This document shows positions 1 to 5,751 of a stretch of DNA of 8,802 nt, in pieces. The notes below the pieces were generated by a model. The model saw nothing but the letters and a program-made list of their open reading frames with translations, was not told where the DNA came from and ran no database searches. The stretch is from Gammaproteobacteria bacterium. GTDB taxonomy: Bacteria > Pseudomonadota > Gammaproteobacteria > GRL18. Both the position numbers and the translations under genes were made by a program. Location of the stretch: assembly GCA_030632625.1 (NCBI GenBank), contig DAOVUK010000098.1:1-8802 (forward strand), given 5' to 3'. How positions within the stretch are numbered: the first letter of the stretch is position 1; the number at the start of each line of letters is the position of its first letter.

Positions 1-2
1 AT

Positions 3-41
3 ATGCAGGCGGTGTTTGTGGGAGACAGTTGTGGAAAGTGA
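3..41 (+). CDS. possible 3' tail of upstream gene (ratA-like position), partial
   Basis: A reading frame is open from the left edge and ends at TGA 39-41, one base before the ATG of the next gene. Only about 12 codons are visible. Many gammaproteobacteria carry ratA (a START-domain/coenzyme Q-binding protein) directly upstream of ratB/rnfH, which makes ratA the likely identity. The visible residues are too few, and too unlike any RatA C-terminus I can recall, to establish it. The frame used by rnfH is also open to the window edge, so this call rests mainly on spacing and expected synteny. Confidence 0.25.
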   Translation: MQAVFVGDSCGK

Positions 42-42
42 A

Positions 43-360
43 ATGGTGGTGGTTAAAAATCCACGGCAGATTATAGTAGAAGTTGCTTATGCAATACCGG
101 CATCTCAGGTTATTTATACCGTTGAAGTGGATGAGAATGCCACTGTAGAAGATGCGATATCAGCTTCAGGCATATTAAAAGAATATCCGGAAATTGATTT
201 AAAAATCAATAAGGTCGGGATTTTCAGTAAAGTAGCTAAGTTAGATAAGTCTCTGGTACATAAGGATAGAATTGAAATTTATAGAAAATTGATTGCTGAT
301 CCTAAAGCCGTCAGAAAACAGCGCGCTGCAGAAGGTAAAAAGATGAAGAAGGGAACGTAG
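43..360 (+). CDS. rnfH: RnfH/RatB family ubiquitin-like protein
   Basis: This is a 105-residue protein of the RnfH (UPF0125, RatB/YfjF) family, a small beta-grasp ubiquitin-like fold. Its cellular role is poorly defined: the Rnf name comes from association with electron-transport genes in some bacteria, and no Rnf genes are seen here. Recognisable family blocks are IVEVAYAIP (about residues 11-19), ATVEDAISASGIL (33-45), INKVGIFSK (55-63) and DRIEIYRKLIADPK (75-88), followed by a basic tail. I chose ATG 43 because it places the conserved IVEVAYA block near the N-terminus as in the family, and GGA at 33-35 can serve as a weak ribosome site. A TTG at 16 and a GTG at 46 are alternatives. The TAG stop (358-360) lies inside a palindromic repeat. 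The gene converges with bamE, as ratB does in E. coli. Confidence 0.93.
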   Translation: MVVVKNPRQIIVEVAYAIPASQVIYTVEVDENATVEDAISASGILKEYPEIDLKINKVGIFSKVAKLDKSLVHKDRIEIYRKLIADPKAVRKQRAAEGKKMKKGT

Positions 361-400
361 AGACGTTGCACAAGAGAGACGTTGCATGCAACGTCTCTAC
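357..400. repeat. nested palindromic intergenic repeat, copy A (half plus near-complete unit)
   Basis: A 14-base left arm, GTAGAGACGTTGCA (357-370), is followed after two bases by a nearly complete palindrome. Positions 375-398 form a perfect 24-bp palindrome, and the right arm TGCAACGTCTCTAC runs 387-400. Only the two outermost left bases (373-374, AG instead of GT) break the full 28-bp symmetry seen in copy B. The single right arm can pair either with the adjacent left arm or with the distant half copy at 357-370, giving a 14-bp stem with a 16-base loop. The element fills nearly all of the gap between the convergent rnfH and bamE genes. No T-run follows on either strand, so it is not a classical intrinsic terminator. 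From memory, very similar palindromes are abundant in cyanobacterial and some sulfur-bacterial genomes; I have not verified this. Confidence 0.9.
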
Positions 401-410
401 TACGGTAGGT

Positions 411-995
411 TTACATTCCCTGAGTTTCAGGCGATTGCTCCATTGTTCCCTGAGTGGCTTCACCTTCGCCGCGAGGGGCGACGGGTACATCATCGTCAGT
501 TGGTACTCCTCTATGCTCATCAGTCCAGGAAAAGAAGTCAACAAATTTCCCCCAATAGCCTTTCTCGTCTTCATTGTCACCTTCATAATCTTCCAAAGGC
601 ACAACAACGATTTCAGTGGTTGTATGAGTTTCTTCGGCTTTATCGCCAGGTCGAAATGTGCCTTGAATATTGACTAATTTATCGTCTTCATTGAAGTAAA
701 GAGTGGCTTGTTTAAATTCTATATCACCATATCCGGGTTTGAATCGAAAGATATAGTCCCAGCGATTGGCATGAAATGAGTCATCCAGCATCGGTGTGCC
801 CATAATAAAACGGATTTGCTGCTTATTCATTCCCGGGCGTAATTGATTAATCTGATCCTGCTCGATGACATTACCCTGAGGGACATCAACCTTGTGAACT
901 CTCGGCAGGCCTATATCGGAAAGGTCAGGAATCCATGTGCAGGATGACAGAAAAACAATAACAGGAACCAAACTGGTAATAATAATATTTCGCAT
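411..995 (-). CDS. bamE: outer membrane assembly lipoprotein BamE with long acidic C-terminal extension
   Basis: BamE (SmpA/OmlA) is the small lipoprotein of the BAM complex, which folds beta-barrel proteins into the outer membrane. The 194-residue protein starts with a lipoprotein signal peptide: Arg2, a hydrophobic stretch, then lipobox LSSC with the lipidated Cys at residue 19. The BamE core spans about residues 35-115, with QGNVIEQDQINQLRPGM, QQIRFIMGTPML, the aromatic segment NRWDYIFRF, and a closing strand ending LVNIQGTFRP. Residues 116-194 extend beyond the 113-residue E. coli protein. They contain TEIVVVP, an acidic patch (135-145), a WGKFVDFFSW segment (148-157), and an Asp/Glu/Gly/Gln-rich low-complexity tail. 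The VVVP and aromatic part resembles longer BamE proteins I recall from other gammaproteobacteria; the tail past about 160 appears lineage-specific. ATG is at 993-995, and the ribosome site is weak. The gene is divergent from fur. Confidence 0.93.
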   Translation of the reverse strand: MRNIIITSLVPVIVFLSSCTWIPDLSDIGLPRVHKVDVPQGNVIEQDQINQLRPGMNKQQIRFIMGTPMLDDSFHANRWDYIFRFKPGYGDIEFKQATLYFNEDDKLVNIQGTFRPGDKAEETHTTTEIVVVPLEDYEGDNEDEKGYWGKFVDFFSWTDEHRGVPTDDDVPVAPRGEGEATQGTMEQSPETQGM

Positions 996-1050
996 TTCTA
1001 TAATGATTTCTTTGTTAAATTCTGTATACTATCGATAGATATTGAAGTGA

Positions 1051-1056
1051 ATTATA
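1051..1056 (-). promoter_or_regulatory. candidate -10 box for bamE
   Basis: On the minus strand this hexamer reads TATAAT, an exact match to the sigma-70 -10 consensus, 55 bases upstream of the bamE start. No convincing -35 hexamer lies 16-18 bases further upstream, so the call rests on the -10 box and its position. Confidence 0.35.
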
Positions 1057-1108
1057 ACCCGTGTTAATTCGAAGCATGCAGTTATTTGAATTTGTTTTAT
1101 GTGACGGA

Positions 1109-1124
1109 TGATACCTTATTATCA
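1109..1124. promoter_or_regulatory. Fur-box-like inverted repeat upstream of fur
   Basis: The sequence holds a perfect inverted repeat TGATA-N6-TATCA. The canonical Fur 7-1-7 core, TGATAAT-N-ATTATCA, has the same arms but five bases between them. The right half, ATTATCA (1118-1124), is an exact consensus half-site; the left half matches five of seven bases. It overlaps TATTAT (1117-1122), which could be a -10 box for fur. Position and symmetry fit autoregulation, but the extra spacer base makes this a degenerate site. Confidence 0.35.
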
Positions 1125-1191
1125 CCATAAAAGCACCTGCATTAACATAAATAAACCATCCTGACAGACTGTGAATTGAGGCATTATATTT

Positions 1192-1608
1192 GTGAATAAT
1201 CTTGATCTAAAAAAAGCAGGTCTAAAAGCAACTCTGCCTCGCCTGAAAATTCTGGAATTGCTTGAAATGGGTGAAGCAAAGCACATGAGTGCTGAAGATG
1301 TTTATAAAAAGCTGCTGGAACTGGGAGAGGATGTCGGACTGGCAACGGTTTATCGTGTGTTAACTCAATTTGAATCGGCAGGTCTGGTTTCACGTCATCA
1401 TTTTGAAGGCGGGCATTCGGTTTTTGAGCTGAATCAGGGAACCCATCATGATCACCTGGTGTGTGACAAATGCGGTAAAGTTGAAGAGTTTTTTGAAGAG
1501 ACGATTGAAAAATGTCAGCATAAAGTGGCAGAAAAGTTAGGCTATAAAATAACGGACCACAGTCTTTATATTTATGGCGTCTGTCCAGAATGTCAAAAAG
1601 AGGAATAA
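1192..1608 (+). CDS. fur: ferric uptake regulator Fur
   Basis: Fur is the iron-responsive, metal-dependent DNA-binding repressor of iron uptake genes. The 138 residues are close to the usual family length (about 140-150). The N-terminal winged helix-turn-helix includes LKATLPRLKIL (11-21), HMSAEDVYKKL (31-41) and the recognition-helix region GLATVYRVLTQFESAGLV (49-66). The dimerisation and metal domain carries HFEGGHSVFEL (70-80), the HHDH metal ligands (85-88), a structural zinc pair C91/C94 (CDKC), H123, and a second pair C131/C134 (CPEC). All key ligands are present, and the sequence follows E. coli Fur rather than Zur or PerR. The C-terminus ends just after the second Cys pair, without the His-rich tail of E. 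coli. The start is GTG at 1192, the only sensible start for the family N-terminus. GAGG at 1178-1181 could be its ribosome site, with a rather long 10-base spacing. Confidence 0.96.
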   Translation: MNNLDLKKAGLKATLPRLKILELLEMGEAKHMSAEDVYKKLLELGEDVGLATVYRVLTQFESAGLVSRHHFEGGHSVFELNQGTHHDHLVCDKCGKVEEFFEETIEKCQHKVAEKLGYKITDHSLYIYGVCPECQKEE

Positions 1609-1776
1609 AAGGGTTCTTCAAATTATTGCGTACTTTTTGTATTCACTCGGTGAATTCAGCCATTCATAGATATGGTAGAGACGTTGCATGCAACGTCTCT
1701 ACGTATGCTTACCAATCTACTGCTTAATCGTCAAGTCATCAGAATTAATGTATTCCAGGTTTAAGCATCAGTCGAA
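1609..1776. other. convergent fur/recN intergenic region
   Basis: This 168-base gap separates the ends of fur and recN. It holds a short inverted repeat, ATTCAC-TCG-GTGAAT (1641-1655), with no T-run on its 3' side on either strand, and the palindromic repeat copy B at 1675-1702. No open frame worth calling is present. Either hairpin could mark mRNA 3' ends, but neither is a classical rho-independent terminator. Confidence 0.7.
1675..1702. repeat. 28-bp perfect palindromic repeat, copy B
   Basis: The left arm GTAGAGACGTTGCA (1675-1688) is followed directly by its exact reverse complement (1689-1702), a perfect 28-bp palindrome with no spacer. The inner 26 bases, apart from one outer base, are shared with copy A about 1.3 kb away. 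Like copy A it lies between two convergent genes. There is no flanking T-run and no associated coding sequence. It is REP- or MITE-like: a small dispersed intergenic palindrome. TATG occurs on both sides (1671-1674 and 1704-1707), but one base out of register, so it is not a clear target duplication. Confidence 0.92.
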
Positions 1777-3489
1777 TTATCCTAAATCAATCACCTGTTT
1801 ACGCATTTCACGTGCATGAGAACGGGTTTGCTCAGTAATTTTTATGCCGCCCATCATTCTTGAAAGCTCTTCAACTCGCTGCTCTTCATCCAATTGACTG
1901 ATGTTTGTTGAAGTCTTCCGGGCATCACTTTGTTTGTAAACATTAAGGTGATGATGTGCCTGTGATGCCACCTGAGCCTGATGAGTCACACATAAAATTT
2001 GTGATTCGGGTAACGACGAATTTTTGCCATTCTGGCCGGAGTTGGTTCCCAGCAATCTTAATTTGTTGCCCACCATTTCGGCAATGCCGCCGCCAATGCC
2101 AACATCCACCTCATCAAAAATAAGGGTTGGTATATGACTGAACTCAGCAGTCACAACCTGAATTGCCAGACTGATCCGGGATAATTCACCACCGGAAACC
2201 ACTTTTGATAAAGGCCTTAATGGTTGCCCGGGGTTTGTGGTCACATAAAATTCAATCGTCTCCATTCCGTTTAATTGAGGCTGATCGGAGTCAAGCGGCA
2301 GCAACCTTATTTCAAAGACACATTGTGCCATACCCAGTTCATGGATATGTTTTATAACTTGTTCGGCTAGAAGTTCAGATGCTTTGTGGCGACTGCTGGT
2401 GAGTTTTTTAGCCAGCTTAAAATACTTGCTTTGGGCTGCAGCAACTGCCTTATGTAAGGTTTCCAGATGGACATCCGCATTTTCCAGATGATCCAGTTCC
2501 GTTTTCAGCGTTTCAATATGACTGAACAGTTCGTGAGTTTCTACCCGATGCTTACGAGCAAGATCATAAATACCACTGATGCGGCTATCCAGCCATTGCA
2601 GGTGCTCTGGATCCAGTTCAAGAGAATCCAGATAGTGACGCAGCTCTGAACCGGCTTCATCAACTTGAATCAGGGCATTGTTAAGCATCTCAGAAATGGG
2701 TGTGAGTGTCTTATCCAGTTCTGACAGGCTTTGCAGATCAATCTGGCAACGACTTAAAAGGTGATTAATGCCATTTTGTTCATCCTGGGCTAACTGAAAG
2801 TGTATGCTCTGAGATGTTTCAATTAAACGATTGGCATTACTGAGTTTACGATGCTCATCTTCCAGACCTGAAAGCTCATTTTCCTGAAGTTCAAACTCAT
2901 TCAGTTCCTGAACCTGGAAGCGTAATAATTCCAGTTTAGCATCACGTTCTGCGGTATCCAGTTTCAGCTTATGGTATTCAGATGATTTCTTTTTCCACTG
3001 TTGAAAATTTTGGTTTAACTCTTTACGTAAAGGGCTTGCCCCCGCAAAATTATCCAGCAAGAGACGTTGTTCATCTGTTTTTAACAGTGCCTGATGGGTA
3101 TTTTGTCCATGAATATTAACCAGTTGTTCACCCAGTTCACGTAGAATTTGCAGTGGAATCGGCTGGCCATTAATAAAGCCTCTGGAGCGACCCTTAGCAT
3201 TTATCGTCCGGCGGATAAGACATTCACCCTCACTATCCAGCTCATTGTCCTCCAGCCATTGCTCAATGTTTGCATCCCGCAGATCAAATTCTGCACTAAT
3301 ATCAGCACGTTCTGCACCATGACGGATAGCAGATGCCTCTGCTCGATCGCCTAATACCAGCCCCAGGGCATCAATTAAAATGGATTTACCTGCACCCGTT
3401 TCTCCCGTTAAAACGGTGAGACCGGAATTGAGTTCCAAATCCAGTGAATCAACAACAGCAAGGTTCTTTATCGTTATGTGGGTCAGCAT
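1777..3489 (-). CDS. recN: DNA repair protein RecN
   Basis: RecN is an SMC-like ABC ATPase acting early in double-strand-break repair. The 570 residues compare with 553 in E. coli. The N-terminal half-ATPase has Walker A GETGAGKS (29-36) and a Q-loop region NIHGQN (125-130). A long charged coiled-coil middle region (about 155-385) follows. The C-terminal half-ATPase has the ABC signature VSGGELSR (431-438), Walker B TLIFDEVD (455-462) and the H-loop CVTHQAQVA (500-508). All catalytic motifs are intact. Compared with E. coli RecN as I recall it, there is an extra polar Gly/Asn/Ser stretch of about 14 residues (481-495) between Walker B and the H-loop. The ATG at 3487-3489 is preceded on its strand by GGAAG. 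The gene is 20 bases downstream of nadK on the same strand, so the two are probably co-transcribed. I saw no LexA box (CTG-N10-CAG type) in the short gap or upstream of nadK. Confidence 0.97.
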   Translation of the reverse strand: MLTHITIKNLAVVDSLDLELNSGLTVLTGETGAGKSILIDALGLVLGDRAEASAIRHGAERADISAEFDLRDANIEQWLEDNELDSEGECLIRRTINAKGRSRGFINGQPIPLQILRELGEQLVNIHGQNTHQALLKTDEQRLLLDNFAGASPLRKELNQNFQQWKKKSSEYHKLKLDTAERDAKLELLRFQVQELNEFELQENELSGLEDEHRKLSNANRLIETSQSIHFQLAQDEQNGINHLLSRCQIDLQSLSELDKTLTPISEMLNNALIQVDEAGSELRHYLDSLELDPEHLQWLDSRISGIYDLARKHRVETHELFSHIETLKTELDHLENADVHLETLHKAVAAAQSKYFKLAKKLTSSRHKASELLAEQVIKHIHELGMAQCVFEIRLLPLDSDQPQLNGMETIEFYVTTNPGQPLRPLSKVVSGGELSRISLAIQVVTAEFSHIPTLIFDEVDVGIGGGIAEMVGNKLRLLGTNSGQNGKNSSLPESQILCVTHQAQVASQAHHHLNVYKQSDARKTSTNISQLDEEQRVEELSRMMGGIKITEQTRSHAREMRKQVIDLG

Positions 3490-3499
3490 ATATTTCTTC

Positions 3500-3509
3500 C
3501 AGGCGCCTG
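3500..3509. repeat. short palindrome in nadK-recN gap
   Basis: CAGGCGCCTG is a perfect 10-bp palindrome immediately after the nadK stop codon and just upstream of the recN ribosome site. In the transcript it could form only a very short hairpin, since loop constraints leave three or four base pairs. It may be chance. Confidence 0.35.
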
Positions 3510-4409
3510 TTACTTTCTCAGTTTCTCGCCCCAGTGTAACTTGGCTCTGAGTATATCAAAGTAGTCATAATCTTTAGGATGCAAAATAGTAATGTGTTTA
3601 GGGTGGCGCATAATTTTAACATGATCGCCGGGCAACAGATTATAATTAATCTGACCGTCATAAGTGACCTGTGCCTGAGTTGAAAAATGATCACTGACAA
3701 CAATGTCAATTTCACTTTCACCGGAAATAACCACGGGTCTGTTACTCATGGTATGAGGACAGATTGGGACCAGTTCTATGACATTAAGAGAGGGATATAA
3801 TATTGGCCCCCCGCCGGACAATGAATAAGCAGTTGAACCTGTCGGTGTTGAAATAATAAGGCCATCGGCATGCATGGTATGCATAAATTTATTGTCGATA
3901 TACGTTTCAATTTCAATCATACGAGCGACATCGGTTTTATGGACTACCACATCATTGAAGGCGTTGCCGCCGCCAAAATAATCACCGTCACGTTCGATTT
4001 CACTGATGAGCAAAAAGCGGTTTTCTTCAGTGTACTCACCGGCCATGATGTCATCCAGAGCCAGGTGAACATCAATGGCACATAAATCGACCAGGAAGCC
4101 AAGATGTCCCAGATTAATTCCCAGCAGGGGAACACCAAAACCAACCAGACTTCTTGCGGCGCTGAGCAAAGTGCCGTCACCACCCACAATAATGATTAAA
4201 TCACATTGTTGACCTAATTGTGTGCGAGTGACAACGTCCATTTCATGATCAGAAAAGACGGCTGCGGTACTTTCATCGAGAAAAACAGCACAATCTTTTT
4301 CTAAAAAATATTCATGCAAGCTGACCAGGGCATCACCGACACTGGGATCGGCGTATTTTCCAATCAGACCAATGCTTTTAAATGTTCTTTTTTGTTCTGT
4401 ATCTGTCAT
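3510..4409 (-). CDS. nadK: NAD kinase
   Basis: NAD kinase phosphorylates NAD to NADP in the cytoplasm, using ATP or polyphosphate, and is the sole dedicated route to NADP. The 299 residues fit bacterial NadK (292 in E. coli). Motifs in order are the catalytic GGDGT loop (76-80) in IIVGGDGTLLSAAR, then LLGINLGHLGFL (95-106), the NAD-contacting NAFNDVVVH (149-157), and HADGLIISTPTGSTAYSLS (180-198) ahead of GGGPI. The NAFND segment carries Asp where E. coli has Glu (NE), a common family variant. The protein ends in a basic tail. The ATG is at 4407-4409, and no strong Shine-Dalgarno is seen. It is the first gene of a nadK-recN unit and is divergent from hrcA; the same nadK-recN pairing occurs in E. 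coli. Confidence 0.97.
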   Translation of the reverse strand: MTDTEQKRTFKSIGLIGKYADPSVGDALVSLHEYFLEKDCAVFLDESTAAVFSDHEMDVVTRTQLGQQCDLIIIVGGDGTLLSAARSLVGFGVPLLGINLGHLGFLVDLCAIDVHLALDDIMAGEYTEENRFLLISEIERDGDYFGGGNAFNDVVVHKTDVARMIEIETYIDNKFMHTMHADGLIISTPTGSTAYSLSGGGPILYPSLNVIELVPICPHTMSNRPVVISGESEIDIVVSDHFSTQAQVTYDGQINYNLLPGDHVKIMRHPKHITILHPKDYDYFDILRAKLHWGEKLRK

Positions 4410-4607
4410 GTTTTGTCAATTTTATTTGATTTTAAGGCGATAGGGCTATGAAATTAGCACAAAAGGAGCCTTCAGCCAAATAAAATTTAATACTGTCGCT
4501 TTGTTCTTATCGGTGTTTTCATATAAATATTCACTTGAAACTTTGAAAGTCATCCTTATGTAAAGCTTTATAACTCTTTTTATAAGCATGAAAAAGCGGC
4601 AGCTGTT
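4410..4607. other. divergent nadK/hrcA control region
   Basis: This AT-rich 198-base gap separates the two divergent starts. It contains a sigma-32-like promoter for hrcA (4534-4561). A lone TTAGCAC (4454-4460) matches the first seven bases of the nine-base CIRCE left arm, but no matching right arm follows. A tandem TTGAAA (4535-4540 and 4543-4548) and a TATAAC (4569-4574) might contribute a vegetative promoter, with poor spacing. No clear promoter for nadK is recognisable on the minus strand. Confidence 0.6.
4534..4561 (+). promoter_or_regulatory. sigma-32 (heat-shock) promoter of hrcA
   Basis: The -35 box CTTGAAA (4534-4540) is an exact match to the RpoH consensus. A 13-base spacer follows, then CCTTATGT (4554-4561) against consensus CCCCATNT: five of seven specified bases match. 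Transcription would begin near 4567, giving a leader of roughly 40 bases before the hrcA GTG. The box and spacing are the same as in the dnaK promoter in this window. Confidence 0.7.
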
Positions 4608-5666
4608 GTGACAAAAAATGTGACAAAAAACCATTTATTTAATGAGCGTACCAGTCAGTTAATGAAGGTTCTTGTGGAATCTTATATTAATGATGGCTTG
4701 CCCGTCGGTTCAAAAGCATTAGTGGAATCTTCCGGTTTAAAAGTCAGTTCGGCAACGGTGCGTAATGTCATGGCTGATCTGGAAAAAATGGGCTTAATTC
4801 ATGCGCCTCATACTTCGGCAGGGCGTGTGCCGACTGTGCAGGGGTATCGATTGTTTGTGGACTCTCTACTCTCGGTCAAGCAACCGGATAAGCAGCTGCT
4901 GAAAGAATTCGCTTCACATATTAACGATGCAGATGATCAGGCTAAAACCCTTGAAAATGCAATGGATACACTGTCCGGCATGACCCAGATGGCCGGATTG
5001 GTTGTGTTACCGAAAAAAGAACTGATTGCATTAATTCAGATTGAATTTATCCCTCTTTCAAATAATCGCATTCTGGCTGTTTTGGTACAAAGTGATAATG
5101 AAGTACAGAACAGGGTTTTACAGTTGGAGTGTGATTATAGCCCGGCACAGCTTCAGCAAATGAGTAATTACCTTAATACGCTATTAATGGGTAAATCAAT
5201 TAAAACAGTGTGTCGAATTTTAACCCGGGAAATGGAAAATACGCGTCAGAAAATGGACCATATGATGCGCTCTGCGATTCAAATGGCCACTCATGCTTTT
5301 GCTGAGCATCATGAGGATCAAAATGATTTTATGATCAGCGGTGAAACCAATTTAATGCAATATGCCGATAACGCCGATATGGACAAAATGCGTCAGTTAT
5401 TTGAAGCCTTTCATGAAAAGCAGCACATTCTCGGCCTGTTGAGTCAAGTGAGTGATGCTGATGGTGTACAACTGTTTATCGGACAGGAATCCGGCTATGG
5501 GCCATTAGATGATTGCTCAGTGGTTGCCGCTCCTTATCAGATAGAAGGGCAGAGTATGGGGGTGCTGGGTGTGATAGGTCCGACACGGATGGCCTACGAC
5601 AAAGTGATCCCTATTGTTGATATAACTGCAAAATTACTGACCTCAGCCTTGAATCATGAAAATTAA
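4608..5666 (+). CDS. hrcA: heat-inducible transcriptional repressor HrcA
   Basis: HrcA represses chaperone operons by binding CIRCE operators (TTAGCACTC-N9-GAGTGCTAA); its folding depends on GroEL, which links repression to free chaperone. The 352 residues match the family (about 340-350). The N-terminal winged helix spans about residues 10-75, with RTSQLMKVLVESYINDGLPVG split over 14-34, SSATVRNVMADLEKMGLI (47-64) and HAPHTSAGRVPTVQGYR (65-81). The GAF-like and insert region follows, ending in LGVIGPTRMAYDKVIP near residue 335. The start is GTG 4608. A second in-frame GTG at 4620 begins a repeat of the same 11 bases (GTGACAAAAAA), so the true start could be either; no strong ribosome site distinguishes them. 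It heads the hrcA-grpE-dnaK-dnaJ cluster. E. coli lacks HrcA, but several other gammaproteobacteria combine HrcA and RpoH control, as appears to be the case here. Confidence 0.97.
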   Translation: MTKNVTKNHLFNERTSQLMKVLVESYINDGLPVGSKALVESSGLKVSSATVRNVMADLEKMGLIHAPHTSAGRVPTVQGYRLFVDSLLSVKQPDKQLLKEFASHINDADDQAKTLENAMDTLSGMTQMAGLVVLPKKELIALIQIEFIPLSNNRILAVLVQSDNEVQNRVLQLECDYSPAQLQQMSNYLNTLLMGKSIKTVCRILTREMENTRQKMDHMMRSAIQMATHAFAEHHEDQNDFMISGETNLMQYADNADMDKMRQLFEAFHEKQHILGLLSQVSDADGVQLFIGQESGYGPLDDCSVVAAPYQIEGQSMGVLGVIGPTRMAYDKVIPIVDITAKLLTSALNHEN

Positions 5667-5675
5667 GCCCTATTT

Positions 5676-5697
5676 AGAGTGTGTTAATTACACTTTT
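5676..5697 (+). other. weak hairpin with short T-run between hrcA and grpE
   Basis: AGTGT (5678-5682) and ACACT (5690-5694) can pair around a seven-base loop, extended by one G-U and one A-U pair in RNA, and TTTT follows at 5694-5697. The stem is only five to seven weak pairs. It might cause partial termination or pausing between hrcA and grpE, or be chance. Its arms have the opposite orientation to CIRCE (AGTG...CACT), so it is not an HrcA operator. Confidence 0.3.
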
Positions 5698-5751
5698 GAA
5701 TATGAAACAATTTTAGTAACAACGACAGCAAACAGAAATAGGATTTAAAAA

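Noticed and set aside
366..677. Plus-strand open frames opposite bamE, including one starting in the palindromic repeat
   Set aside because: They lie antisense to a clear BamE lipoprotein gene, and their translation begins with repeat-derived sequence, so they are shadows.
1184..1621. 145-codon minus-strand open frame opposite fur
   Set aside because: Fur is complete with all its metal ligands on the plus strand; the antisense frame resembles nothing known to me.
1641..1655. Rho-independent terminator for fur (ATTCAC-TCG-GTGAAT)
   Set aside because: The six-pair stem has no T-run after it on either strand; it is noted only as an inverted repeat.
357..1702. CRISPR array made from the two repeat copies
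   Set aside because: There are only two copies, 1.3 kb apart with genes between them, fully palindromic, with no regular spacers and no cas genes.
4410..4480. LexA/SOS box upstream of nadK-recN
   Set aside because: recN is SOS-controlled in E. coli, so I looked for CTGT-N8-ACAG on both strands here and in the nadK-recN gap, and found none.
4446..4634. 62-codon minus-strand open frame in the nadK/hrcA gap
   Set aside because: No ribosome site and AT-driven composition; it overlaps the hrcA start and its promoter.
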